Of a stretch of 64,000 nucleotides of DNA, positions 47,387-59,940 are shown piece by piece (within the stretch, counting starts at the first letter, position 1; each line of letters opens with the position of its first letter). A model generated the notes under the pieces. The model ran no database searches. It worked only from the letters and a program-made list of their open reading frames with translations, and was not told where the DNA came from. Position numbers and translations under genes: made by a program. Origin of the DNA: Colias croceus (Eukaryota; Arthropoda; Insecta; Lepidoptera; Pieridae); contig NC_059556.1 in assembly GCF_905220415.1 (NCBI RefSeq), positions 3,794,501 to 3,858,500 on the forward strand, read 5' to 3'.

Positions 47387-47789
47387 TATACGGGTTACTT
47401 GTAAAACACCAGCAACCTCGCAGGACAAGATAGCTAACATCATAAGTAACAACATTTGTTCTACGACTTTTGGCATAACGCAATAAATTATTTTTAAATG
47501 ATTTTTTAAGCTTTTATTGTACTCTCCTAACATTTGTAAGTCTATGTTTTCTATTCATCGAAAGGACGACGCGACGCCCCCTTCCCCCTCTCGTTCGCTT
47601 CTTGTTTACGTATTTTTAATGATGCGCGTAGAGTTTATAATATTCAGATGGAAAATGAAATGAATATTTATTTTTGTATGAAAATAAAATCTAACAAATT
47701 ATCAAAAGTCGTAGAACAAATGTTGTTACTAATGATGTTAGCTATCTTGTCCTGCGAGGTTGCTGGTGTTTTACAAGTAACCCTGTATA
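47387..47789 (-). mobile_element. Palindromic MITE, copy 2 (inverted relative to copy 1)
   Basis: Arms about 47387-47475 and 47702-47789. The centre is the reverse complement of that of the 2522-2930 copy, including ATTTGTAAGTCTATGTTTTC and a C-rich CGACGCCCCCTTCCCCCTC run. Ends are TATACGGG and CCCTGTATA. Similarity across the whole 400 bp is high, so both copies are young. Confidence 0.85.
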
Positions 47790-48979
47790 GAGCTCCTATA
47801 ATTTCATAAATTAATATATAATCGCGTGGTGAGTAAAAGTAGCCTACTTATGGTTGAGTGAAAGTAGCTTATTTATGCGTATGTTATTCTTTATAGTTTA
47901 TATAATATTATTACCTATCAAATTTTATACATTGGTCCTGTATAGTATTTGCAATAAATTTGCATTTTAAAAACTTATCACTGCAAGAGATTTATACAAT
48001 ACAAACAAATATGTTTGTATCTAACAATGTACCTAATCATAAAATAATGATTTACTTATAAATAAATAAATATTACTAAATTTAAAACTAAAGCGCTGTC
48101 TATAAATACGACGGAGAAGATTTGAAAAATCCTTGGCATTCGCCACTCAATGTGTTAAAGTGGCAAATTCCAAAGTTTCCTCACTAATCTCCATGAAACT
48201 TATAACTCGGAAGTAAACATCAGATGCATTTCGTGTTGAATATTCTGTAGTTTTTAAGTAAATATTTACCTGATACTTTAACACGAGAAAATGCATAGAT
48301 GTAAGTATTCACTGAGGGGTTTTGAAAAGTATCAAGGACCAAGGTATCGTATAGCTGTTTGCGTTATTATTTTTTTATTTGGGCCGCCCCAAACATTACG
48401 CCTTATTTAATACATATTCATAAAATTAAGTTGGTTTGTAGTACCTATTTGTATACTTGTATACCTACTTATTATCTGCATAATATTATATATACGGTAT
48501 ACCTTTTGTTGTATTTGTAGCTAAGCGATATTTTAACAAATACCTAAAGAACGAGCATCCAGAGATTTCTAATAAAGAAACTATTTAGCAAAAAAGATTA
48601 CTATTTATATTCTTACTTATTTTTAATAAAAGTCCCCTAATCAAAAAATCCTATCTTCGTGAGCATATTTTTCCTAATTCCTACAGAAAAGTCACGTGTG
48701 GCAAATAACTTCTTTTTAGTACAGAATCGTTTATATTATGTTTGCAATGCCAATTTTCCGCAACTGTCGCTATGTTGACCTTAGAGCATTAAACCAAGAG
48801 TACCAAATGTAATTTTAGGGAATTATTTTATTATCATATTATAATATAAGTGTTTTTAAGTGAGTGGTTACAATAGATTTGTTTTAGTCGTGAGAATGAC
48901 ACTAGGACATGGAATAAAGCAATTTATGGTAAAAACTTGTAGTAGGAATTTTTTTGTTTTTATTCTACTATAATATAAT
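47790..48979. other. Intergenic, no gene seen
   Basis: AT-rich; nothing recognised. Confidence 0.4.
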
Positions 48980-49158
48980 CCTATCCTACTAATATTATAA
49001 ATGCGAAAGTTTGTGAGGGTGTGTGTGAGTTTGTGACTCTTTCTCGCAAATACTACTGAACCGATTACAATGAAATTTAGTAACTTGGATTAACACATAG
49101 GATAGGTTTTATCCCGGAAATCCCACGGGAACGGTAACTATGCAAGTTTTTCTCTCTT
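48980..49158 (+). mobile_element. Lep1-like Helitron related to family A, 3' end lost
   Basis: Starts TCCTATCCTACTAATATTAT and AAATGCGAAAGTTTGTGAGG, then CTACTGAACCGATTACAATG and CCCACGGGAACGGTAACTAT. It fades after GCAAGTTTTTC with no CTAG end. Confidence 0.75.
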
Positions 49159-50435
49159 TTCTTTTTAAATATTTGTAGGCACAGTAAATATATTATATTT
49201 ATAGAATACTCCTGGCAGAAAAACAAAATAATACTTCGAATCCTAGCAAACAACAGGATGCACCATAAATCCGAATCAACGCAATTAACAGGAATACTTC
49301 AATAGTTTAAAGATAACCAAAGAAAATTGTAGATAACTCAAGTCTCGGATATCCGCATCTCCACTGAACAAACTATTATCTTTTTCTTACTTTTTCTCTT
49401 ATACTTTTCATTTGAAAAGAAAGAATTTCATTTCACTGTGGGCTCCATTAATTAAATACCTTTCAGACGTGAGTTTGTTGTCGTGGTTTCACTTACCGTA
49501 TTTTTACTTCATTTCAAAGGATTGCCGATTTAATCAGGATAGTAAGAATTTATTTAATAACTGGGGTAATTGGGTTTCCTCGAGCGTAAAGCGAAGAAAG
49601 GTTACCAACGACTTGATTTTAACTCAAATTGTCGTCAAAATTGTTTTAAATAACATAACACTTTATAAACTGCTCAATTATGTTTTAGGAAGACAATTAT
49701 TATCACGATCTTTAGTTAACATAACTTGATCGTATTTACTTTTGTAGGCATTGATAAATAATTATGTAAGAATGTACGTACTAAAAAAATAATGTCGCAC
49801 ATTTTAACAAAAAAATCTGTTCAGTGTTGTAATTTCTGTAATATCTAATATAATGACTGTAAACATACAAATTTTGGTCTAATAAAATTTATTTTGACAA
49901 ATTAATACCTCCCTATTGATATGGGTACGCCGTACAAGGTACGAACTGAAACTATGTAATTGAAATATAATACAGAAAAAAAATATTATTGCCAATTCGC
50001 CCAATAAATGGAACTACCACAAAGTATACCACCACCTATATACTTTTTATCAAAAAGGTCAAATATATGATTACTGCTACGTAGAAAACGATATTGGAAC
50101 ACGGCAGAATATTCTCCAATACATAGACGTAAAAGAAAAAATATCATCATAGATATATTATGGTAATTCAATATCGCGACAGTTTTTTATCGTGGTAGTT
50201 TTGGCATTGTTCATTTCGTAAAGAGCGCAAAGAAATGGAATTGGTCTTTGTTACAACGATCGGAGTATATTTGTGTCCGCCAAACTGTTTTGGACGTAAA
50301 TTAGAAGATAAGCGTGGTATTACATTCCGCTGACTCATATCTGCTGAAAGTGGGTAAAATACTCGCGGAAATTGTTGAACTTCTGCAGTTCCCTTTCCGA
50401 ATACTTATAGTGCTGCTGTAGATAGAGTGCTGTAT
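49159..50435. other. Intergenic, no supported gene
   Basis: A 105-codon frame on + at 49412-49729 is open but unrecognised and AT-biased; I see no splice or family support for it. Confidence 0.35.
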
Positions 50436-50597
50436 TTGCATAGCTTCTATCGCGGGCCTTGAGCGCGGGGACCGAATCGAGAAATTCCGGAACGAAAAAA
50501 CCTCACGCTCCCCACTCCGACGGGCGGAGATGTGGCTTGAAGGCATAGCATACAATAGCTTTACCGCGGCAGTCCCCGAGTGCCACACGTCGTTTTT
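50436..50597. repeat. GC-rich dispersed repeat (family E), copy 2
   Basis: Same limits and orientation as 9940-10103 (TTGCATAGCTTCTATCGCGG to ACACGTCGTTTTTT), differing by a few substitutions and 1-bp deletions such as CGACCGGGCGG to CGACGGGCGG. Again ends in a T run on +. Flanks of the two copies are unrelated, so this is dispersed, not part of a larger duplication. Confidence 0.65.
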
Positions 50598-51558
50598 TCT
50601 TTTCTATGCGATACCCGACTCTTAGATAACAAGAAACATTCCATCGCTGAAATTTAAACGACACTTAATTAAGATTAAATTGTTATAAATACATCGTCCG
50701 CTACATTATTTGATATAACAATAAAAGTCAAAGTATTCTTCATAACTAGAGTAAAATATTTGGAAAATCAGCACCATGTAACCCCGCTCATAAGCTACGC
50801 AGTCACTCAGGTTACAAGGTAATAATTCTGCAGACTATTCTCTTCTGAATATACAAACTAATCAACTATCTGGCTTGTGTCTTCAGTTACCAAAGTGACT
50901 TGCAAGGCAACACTAACTGTAACTGTATACAAAACAACAGGCAGATGTTTGGATCGTCTTTGTGGTCAGATGTAATTAATGAAATATCTCAGATAGAAGG
51001 TAAACTGATTTATATTGAATAAAGCTTATCGAGAAGTAAGAAGTGATTTGTTGTATTGAGAAATAAACCATCTTCTGAATAGAACACACCATGATGCTAT
51101 TCTATGACATCTAAAGAAAGGAACTTACAAGAACATGCCAATGAAAAATAACTGATATGACTCTTAACTTGAAAAGTTTAAAATTGTACGTCTTATTTTA
51201 TGACAAAATTATCGTTGTAAGTAGGTACTTACTAAAAAGCTTCAGTTTTTAATTAAATTTTGAAATGATTTGAAATAAATAATACCTACTTAGTTTGGGT
51301 TTAGAGTTTAATTTCAATAAAAAACTAACCCAAATCTAAACGTGAACCATACATACCATAATGGATCTAACAAGTTCTCAGAAATTTTGAAATGGGTTAA
51401 ATCCTATACAGAGTGGCAAGAAAATTGAGTATAATAGACCTACGTTACAATAAATTAAAGTGTCATCAAATAACATAAAGGCGTTTATTTCAAATTGAAT
51501 TAGATCCGAAATAAAAGCACTCCGCTAGGTAATGAGGGTCAATCACAGAAACCTATAA
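50598..51558. other. Intergenic, no gene seen
   Basis: AT-rich. A small inverted pair at about 51294-51342 (TTTGGGTTTAGA with TAACCCAAATCTAAAC-like) was noted; no gene. Confidence 0.35.
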
Positions 51559-51914
51559 GGCTGTGTACACGGTAACTAAAGTATGATAAGGAAAAAAAAA
51601 CACAATCTATGTAATAAATATTAATTATTGTCCAAGTAAATGGCGACCAATTCAATTCGTCTTTGAAGCAATAAGTCAGAACTATTTAATATTTTCAAAC
51701 AACTGCTTTTTGTAATCCTAGAAGGTTAAAAAAAATATGAAAAATGAGTTATTTGAAGAAACTGGTAGCTAATATCTATGAAATTAGTTGATGATATCAA
51801 AGCACCTCAAACACAAAGTCGTTGTATATGTATAAACAAGTTTGAGGTGTTTATTCATGTAGTGACTGATTGGATTAATAAAAGTTTGAGGTGCATAATA
51901 TAGTGAACGCAGCC
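51559..51914. mobile_element. TAA-flanked MITE with short inverted ends
   Basis: Ends GGCTGTGTACAC and (reverse complement) GGCTGCGTTCAC, with TAA at 51556-51558 and 51915-51917. Inside, CACCTCAAAC and its complement GTTTGAGGTG occur three times (about 51804, 51841 and 51885). The target duplication and ends suggest a Harbinger-like MITE, separate from the one at 21409. Confidence 0.6.
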
Positions 51915-54900
51915 TAACAAACGAGGACCTTTTAGCGACTGTGTGAGGGAAACATTTGTAAACTTATTCGGGTTCCGGATCAAACGATACGAGCCCTCAT
52001 ATCCCTAAGATTATGTGAAAAATGCTTATGAGACTCTGCATTTTTTATGGTTTACGGGTAAAATTTATTTGAGAGAGAATTTTTAGGACTGCCTTGTGAA
52101 AGGTAGATTTTATTAGCATCTTGGCATTTAATATACACTTATTTTGCAACGGTTGTGGGATAAAATATGATCGTGCTATATTTTTTCCTCTCAGATATTT
52201 TAGTGTATGAAAAAAACAGAATATTTACTGTTACAAAACACAACAGATAGCTACTGCAACCTGCAAGTATGGGAGCTTACAATTATTGAATTTTAAGCTG
52301 TAAACAACTGAGTTCTTATATAAAATTCAAATAAATCAATCATGATGAAGCTATAACTACTAACCCATCAAAATGTTATGTCAGTTCCAAAACATCAGCC
52401 GGTAAGAAATTCAAGCGATCACATCACGTAAACAATAAATATCGCAAACCGTTCGACGAAAATTTGTTCCCAAAATTGCCTAAGCACTCCGATGCGAGGC
52501 TCCCTTGGGCCATATTCTAGTTTACGCATATGCAAATAATCTTAACTACGGCCGTCTAGATAATGATATTTTATGCCTTGAATTTATGCTCAAATAGCCG
52601 TTAGCATATAATCGACTTTCAGCCTAAAATACTGATTTAGGGTTACGGTAATGCGAGCCGCAGACAAATTGATGTTTATAGATATGGATTTGTTTGCATT
52701 GATGCTAGCCTTGCGTAATCGTGGGTTATGTCAACGTTCGATATTACACGATTAATTTTTAATAACAGAATTATTACGTCTGGGATATGTTCCTGTTTTA
52801 TAAATTGTACCCATCCATATTTCGTCTTCAAGGAAATTATCGAGTACCATCATAGTAGAGTATCATTACCTATATGTTCTTGCAGAGTAAATAAAAAACA
52901 ATAATACAAAATAATTCATAATCACTCAATTTATAAGCCCTTAGTTTATCAATCAATAGCTTTAATTCAACCTAAGATCTTTCCCATTTCCTATAAAAAA
53001 CCCACATATGTGAATACAAAAATAAACTAATCGTATAATAGCCAAATGCTATTCACAAATGGAATCCAAATGAATCGCCGATTCGGTCCAGAACTAAAAA
53101 TTCACCGTTCAGCCAAATCGGACCCGCGTCAACACGATTTTCATAAATATTCAGTGAAATAAACATATGTTTAGCTAGAATGGTGGAACAATTGAACGTC
53201 TTAACAGCTGTGACACGGCTATAGGATTTACATATTTGGACGTTTTGTTTTTAAAGGACTTTTTGATCAAATAAAGATTTACATCACAGATTACTAAATA
53301 CTTAAATAGTTTCTAAGTTTTAGGTGGTGGTGTTAGAACTGGATAATTCTTATAGCTTTTTAATAGAGATTATTTTGACCACAAAACTGAGAAATCATTT
53401 AAATATGTTATTCAGATTCATGTACAAAATTTGATAAAGTGACCATCCTAAGCGAAATTTCTCACTTTGCAGTACCTACATCATAATATTTATGCTTGGG
53501 CAATGAATAAAAAATCATTTATTCAACCATTTATTCGTATTTCAGCTTTAAGCAGAAGCTTTTGAAGTGTCGCGTTAAAATATATTACAACGAGAAATTA
53601 CAAGTTGACGCTTCAAATTTTTTATAAATATAATAATTAGATAGCGAGTCGTATGTCCTTTTCGTATTTCAAAGCACAAATAACAAAGACGGAGTCTTTT
53701 TAATTAAATTTTTATGAAGATATTAAATTGTTCCAAAATACTTGAAATTGGCTGAGTCTCATCTTAAGTACCTACATCCGAGCGCCGACAAAGGACGATG
53801 ATTATAGAACGGGAAATCTCCTAATTAAAAGTTTAATCCCTTAAGAACTTCACTTGGCAAATAATGTTTCCTTATTATTTATACTTTTGTAGCAGGCGCT
53901 TTGTTTTTATAATCTGTAATTAAAATTCAGTCGATTTCTTACTTTTTGATTTCATGTAAGTTCGAGATATGAGATCGTAAAATAATTAAATGTTTCGTTA
54001 TTTATATTTATGAATATAATATAAGGAAACAGGATATTTTATATTTACCTAAAGTTAGATGGAATTTGTCAATCAAGTTGATGTGTAGAGTAGTTCAAAT
54101 ATTGTTAAAAAAATCTATAAATAAAAAACTATTCAAATATTAGTATTTATTATATTCATTTATCTGACCATAACAAATTGTTAACTGATTTTAAACGGAT
54201 TATTTTCCGTTTGTTTTACTAATTTTGTTGACGTCAACAACGAAATATTATAATTGAATTTATTCTGCTAAAAGCTTGCCTCGACGAGTGTTTCATTTAC
54301 GTACAGATAGCATATAGGTTCGCTGATGTTTAACAATAGAATATGAATTTAAAACTTTTATAATCTAGATTCTAAAGGCCTGTGCACCGCTTCCGATATA
54401 CAGCAAGATTGAGCCAAGATTAGATCTCCTGTAATAAGGTAATGTTTTAATTAGTTATTATTTTTGTTATGATGGGCACGACTTTAGTATATATTTATAG
54501 ATCCCTAGTAATAAATAACCAGTTATAGTATATATTATAGATCCCAAGTAATAAATAACCTTATTCAACGTCTAAATGTGTTTTTACTAAAACTTCTATT
54601 TAATAAGTAAAATATGACACAATTGTGTTTTTTTTTAATGTGACCTTTGGCTTACACCTACGTAGTAATAAATAAGTTTGTAATAAAGGAATTTGAATGA
54701 AAATATCGTATCATCAAGTACTTAAAAATTGTTTGGTGATACTGGTGAAATTTAAAAAAGGCTATAGTTTGAGCGTTTGCAGTATGTATAGGTACCTATT
54801 TAAGAACAGTGCACTTATGTACTGTTATGCCCGAAATTATTAAAAAATATATTTATTTGTCTTTTACAAAGCGTAAATACCTTTTGACGATACCTATCGA

Positions 54901-57640
54901 ATACCAAATCAGAGATTGACTGGCAAAAATATTGCACCACTGCGTACAGAAAATATTGCCTCAAAAATTGGGAATATTCGGCCCGTTCTCTTTGTAAGCC
55001 GCTTAAATTCAATAGAACTCTTTTATAGTTTAGTTTTTATTCTATAAGAACATTGTTTTATTTTTATGATTAAAGGATTAGCTAAATCGGCTTAGGAACT
55101 AATTCACGGTCGGCTGAGGCGATTACTAGTTTAAAATAATGCCTTTGTATGAAAATGCGTTCTTTTAGGTGGGTACGAGTATTTAAGTCATAATTTTTAT
55201 TATTCCTTAATTTATTCACGCTAACTGAAGAAAATTAAAGCTTAACATTAATTTTAAATCAGTTTCTCGAACATTTACTTGAATTTCCATAGTTATACTA
55301 TAAGTTATCTTACAAATTTTGGAAGGTCAATAAGTCCTTACCGCGCCTGCATAAATTATACCGAAAATCACTACAATATCACAAAACCCTGTCACAAAGA
55401 AAGGCTAATATTTTATAACAAAGCACTCGTTCAATCAAAAGGTTGAAAAGGACCGTGTCGAAAGCCAGCGGAATAATCAAACAAAAACTTGTTATATCTA
55501 CAACCGTACTGTTAATCCTAGACCCCTCGTTAAAATGTTTTGCTTGGCGTCACAACGAGATACGTCAAACTTTGCTTTGAATATGAGCTATGACGCTCAA
55601 ATAATATATTTTCAGGGTCTATATGTGCGGGTAACAAGGAATGTACTGAGTTTGATCATTTCGAAGTTCTTTCGCCAAGTTGCAAGTTGCTTTCGTTATT
55701 TTGCTATCTCTTGATTTCGGGAATTTCGGGATATAATTATGAGTATTTTAATATTAGATAATGATTTGCCAAATCTACTTAGGTACATATTTTTGAAGTG
55801 TACCTACTTATTTTACTCGATTCGTGTTTATATTTTCTATTCAATATTTAATTTTATCTGTTGACAGACAATTAAAATATGGTGATTACTTCCAAGCCGA
55901 GACTAAGGCTAAAGATTGATAGGTCACAAATGATGATAAACTTGTCAGTTAATCCGCGTCGAAGTTAAGGGCTTTGATTAGTTTTCTTATCGATTCTGCC
56001 AACGGCGCTTTAATTTCAACAATCACATCTAATTTTCTTGAACTGAATGCGTTATTCTAAGAAGCAATTGTTCGAGGTGGCATAGCATTAATCACTATTA
56101 AGCTTACGAACACGCGAACTATAACTTGTGAGTTTTTTAATTGCGTGCTTTGCATAAACACCACATACTTTTATAATCACATGCTGAAATGTTGGTAGAA
56201 TGTTTTTTTGCTGGAATATTCTAAAGAAATGGCAATTCTAATTAAATGCCGCGGTATGAATTAGTGCGGTTAGGGTTTTTTAATCATATAAGTAGTAGTT
56301 AGGTAGGTAAGAAACAAAATGTGCTATTTTTTTGGTGGAAAAATGGAAATTATTGCTCTAATTTTGACAGACAGATATTATAAGGTTCAAGGTTGTTACT
56401 TGTTAGCAAGTTTTCGTTTATTTATATAAGGCTTATTAGAAGAATTATGATTTTTTATTTATAAGTCGAATAATGTATATAGGTACAGGGAATGTTTTCG
56501 AAAATAACGAGAGAAGGCGCAATGGCGGTCTTGATCTTTTTTGGTAATCCGAAAAAAACAATAACAAACTAAATGATGGATGAAGTCACTCTTAATAAGT
56601 ATTGAAAAAACTAATTGTTATCAAATAATTTATAATTGCTACCTACCTACTTTCCCTTGAATACAAATTTTAGTACCTAGATATTACTTCAATTCAAATT
56701 TTATTCAATTGCTCCAATAGCTTTAATTATGAATTAAAAAATATTTTTTTGCAATAAGATAGGTAGGTAATAGGTAGGTAACCTATACATGTTGCGAAAT
56801 ATATCGATACTTTACTTTTACTGTAAGTCCCGATTCGAATAGAGCTAATTAATAATTTAAATCCATTATATTCAAAATAGGTAACTAGGCACTAACAGTT
56901 AGAATGCTACTTATTAAAAATAGTTTTTTAAATAATTCTTCTCCTTACAACAAAAGTAAATCTACTTTTACCTACAACTATACGTAACATAAAACGAATT
57001 TGAATAATATCTGTCTTTTAAAAAAAATGGAACTCATTATAATCTGGGAAACCAATTACCATAGCCGCACGAGGTGCCTAATTCCGGAAGGCTAATGGAT
57101 TTTAAAACCTTACAAGCCTCGCAATGCCAAGGGAGTGAATCACAAAAAAATCATTTTTCACGGAATAAGGCTGCTGGCGCCGATCCAATTTTGACCAAAT
57201 CCACAGAGTCGAGTACGGCAATTTTCACAGATCATTGCGCGAAATAGCGCCCCTTGATAATAAACAACTGGGCAAGTTTTAAAGACAGTTCTTATGCACC
57301 TTGGTATTTAGCTAAGAAATTGAATAGAATTTATGTCAAGCTGCTGCTTCTAAGCCTCATATTTTATTTCAAAACGGTATCTTATAAACATCTGGGTGAA
57401 AATAAATAAATTATCTGCTCGGCAATCAAAGTTCTCTTAATTTCGGTTCTTGAATGTAGCAAAAAACATTAAGTCTGTAGGTAAGTATTTGGTTTGCTTA
57501 AAATTCCTAAACAAGTTTGAACTAACCTAGTTAAAATTAGTAAATTAAGTTAAAAATTACTTCTCTTCCTAACCTCACAGAATCTAACTTATTCTTTCAG
57601 TTAAATTTTTGCTTAAAGGCAAAATACTGAGAATTCCCCC
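51915..57640. other. Long intergenic stretch, no gene seen
   Basis: 5.7 kb of AT-rich DNA with only short frames. It contains a tandem duplication at 54485-54560 and (TAGG)n tracts near 56760. A 65-codon frame on - at 54815-55012 is unrecognised. Confidence 0.4.
54485..54560. repeat. Two-unit tandem repeat of about 40 bp
   Basis: TAGTATATATTTATAGATCC plus CTAGTAATAAATAACC is followed by a near copy with one T deleted and CTA changed to CAA. Confidence 0.7.
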
Positions 57641-58093
57641 GTTCGGATGTTGGCCTGTAACACATGTCCAGGCATCCAACGATTGATGTCTATGAAAGTG
57701 AATTATTCACGCGGCGATGGCGCGTGGGAAGATTACTTTTTAAAAGGGATGAGGGTAGGAAAATTATTGGGTACCGCCGATGTTCGCAGCTTAAACGTCG
57801 ATCGAGAATATAATGTATCTACCACTCTCTCGTCCTGGCTCCTCTTGAGATGACCCGGATCCAAACAAAATAATATCTATCTATATAATATGTAAATGTA
57901 ATGTAGTACTTAATTTTGCTCAACTATAATTGTAGAGTCGCCTACGTACGTTCTTTTCTATTCATATTTATTTTAATATTTGCACACCCAATCGATGGCT
58001 AGAATGTATTAGCCACATAATATTGTAATTAAAACATCTATAATTTGTAACTAGATACATTCTTGCAAATAAATATAATTTGAATTTGAATTT
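57641..58093 (+). mobile_element. LINE 3' tail
   Basis: The segment ends TTGCAAATAAATATAATTTG, then AATTTGAATTT repeats. Upstream phrases such as GATGGCTAGAATGTATTAGC and TAATTAAAACATCTATAATT are typical of a lepidopteran LINE 3' UTR. An open stretch at 57647-57853 precedes it, but I cannot show that it is the ORF2 end. Confidence 0.5.
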
Positions 58094-59940
58094 ATAAATG
58101 AACTATGACACTCCCAGATTAGGTACGTGGATTTCTAGTGGTAAAATAATTTTAAAAGAGGAGAGAGAGAGAGTATATCTAGAGGTCCCTACGCCACAGC
58201 CCACAAACCTACATTACCTCTTTATAATATTACTGCAGGTAGATATTTTAGTTATAGTGGGTAAAGCTAGTGACAGAATGTTGCTTTGTTTTAGTGTAGA
58301 GTGCAATGTTATTCTAGACTGAATTTAATTGGATCGATGTCTAATTTAAGCGTGTCCAGTTATTGAATGTAAGAGAGACAAACACATTGCTCACATGCAT
58401 AATCTCAAATAGATAAATTTTAGATTTGTTTAGTTTATTCAGCTTTTAGTATTGTAATAAAGTATTTAAATAGAGTAGATTATAGAGTTGCTTACATAGC
58501 TTCTTTTAAATTATTTCATGAACAATTTATGTGAATTTATACAAAAGACCTATTCTTCTAATAGAGAAGATATTTATTAAAATTCCCTTAGCTAGTTTTT
58601 GCTTGCGGAGAGAAGATTTATACGTAAATGCTGCCAAGACGACAGGGATTAACATTAGAATTGAAACCTAAATAAGCCAGTCTAGACGCAGTGTTTTATT
58701 GCCACATAAACAATGAGTTATGCGTTTAGTTATTCTGTTATTGGACAACAATATGTGTCGACCCCATTGGTCAGTCACCCTGAATATTGTACCAGATTTG
58801 TGTGTCCTTGAGGGGTAGATGTCTCACGTCTGACTGAGAGATTTTCCTTACTGCTTCTTCTTTTTGCCTATGCCACTACCCTCTCCAATACATTTAAATG
58901 TCCTAGATTTTCTGTGCAGGATCCTTTTCTGCGTGATCAACATTTTATTGTCAGTCTCTATCGAAGATTGAACCCGGGATGTTTCTGTTGGTCAGTACAA
59001 AAGTGCCGTTGAGCATACGCGACAAGGTTAAGGTTAATGATGTGCTTTCTTATGTAAGGTAGGTCAAGTTGTTTTTGAGGATACAGAATATAGTGAGTAG
59101 TGACCTACAGTAGAACTATATAGGGTTGAGTGATTGAGACAAATTTACCTATTAAATTCCAATAAAAGTTAATTGTTACCATATTATAGTGTTTACCTTA
59201 TATGAGTGTGTTTTTAGCGGCATTGCAATAAAATCTGTTCAGTAATTTCTGCAGAGTACAGCAACGGGTGCAATTCCGATAAAATTAAAACATTGCTTAA
59301 AATTTATTTTCCATTCTTCATAGCGCGATTCTAATACAACATAAATCAATGTAAAGTTTTGACAAAATAATTATTATGAATAAAAATCAATTTAATTGTT
59401 AATGGGTGATGGATATCGTTCATTTATAATTAAACTCGTTAAATTATTAGCATTAAAATCTACAAACAATTTACATTGAAATGATATTCACGTATTACTA
59501 GAAATAGATATCAATTAATTAAGCCATTTTACTAAAATTTATAGCAACCGAGGTCAAAATAAACGATTTTAGAATTTCCAACAACCCGTTTCAAATCAAA
59601 TGCTTATAATATTGTTTTAACAGACTAAACTGACAATATTTCAACGCTGGCCGCTGGCTGTAATGCCATAAACTTTAGGGTCGTTGCTTCCAAACTACTT
59701 AGTTTACTCAAATTTCAGTTTTGTTGTGCGGTTTACCCATTTACGCTATTGCATTGTGCTACCGTCATTCGAGACCAAACTACACTATTGTTGCTCAAAT
59801 ATAAAGTTAATTTTCATATTTTAGTCACAGATAAAATAATTGCCCGCGCTCCGTCGCTTGCGTTGTTTCTATAATGAGAACAGTTTAGCTCTGTGGTTTA
59901 GCTGTTTATCCGAGGTAGGCGGTAAATAAAAACAAACTTC
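58094..59940. other. Intergenic, possible SINE remnant
   Basis: No gene. On - at about 59030-58960 a head-like TATGCTCAACGGCAC and a B-box-like CCCGGGTTCAATC suggest a degraded tRNA SINE extending toward 58740. Evidence is weak. Confidence 0.3.

Noticed and set aside
49412..49729. 105-codon frame on +
   Set aside because: Composition matches the AT-rich surroundings and nothing in it is recognisable.
57647..57853. 68-codon frame considered as the end of a LINE ORF2
   Set aside because: It precedes a LINE-type tail but shows no recognisable ORF2 motif.
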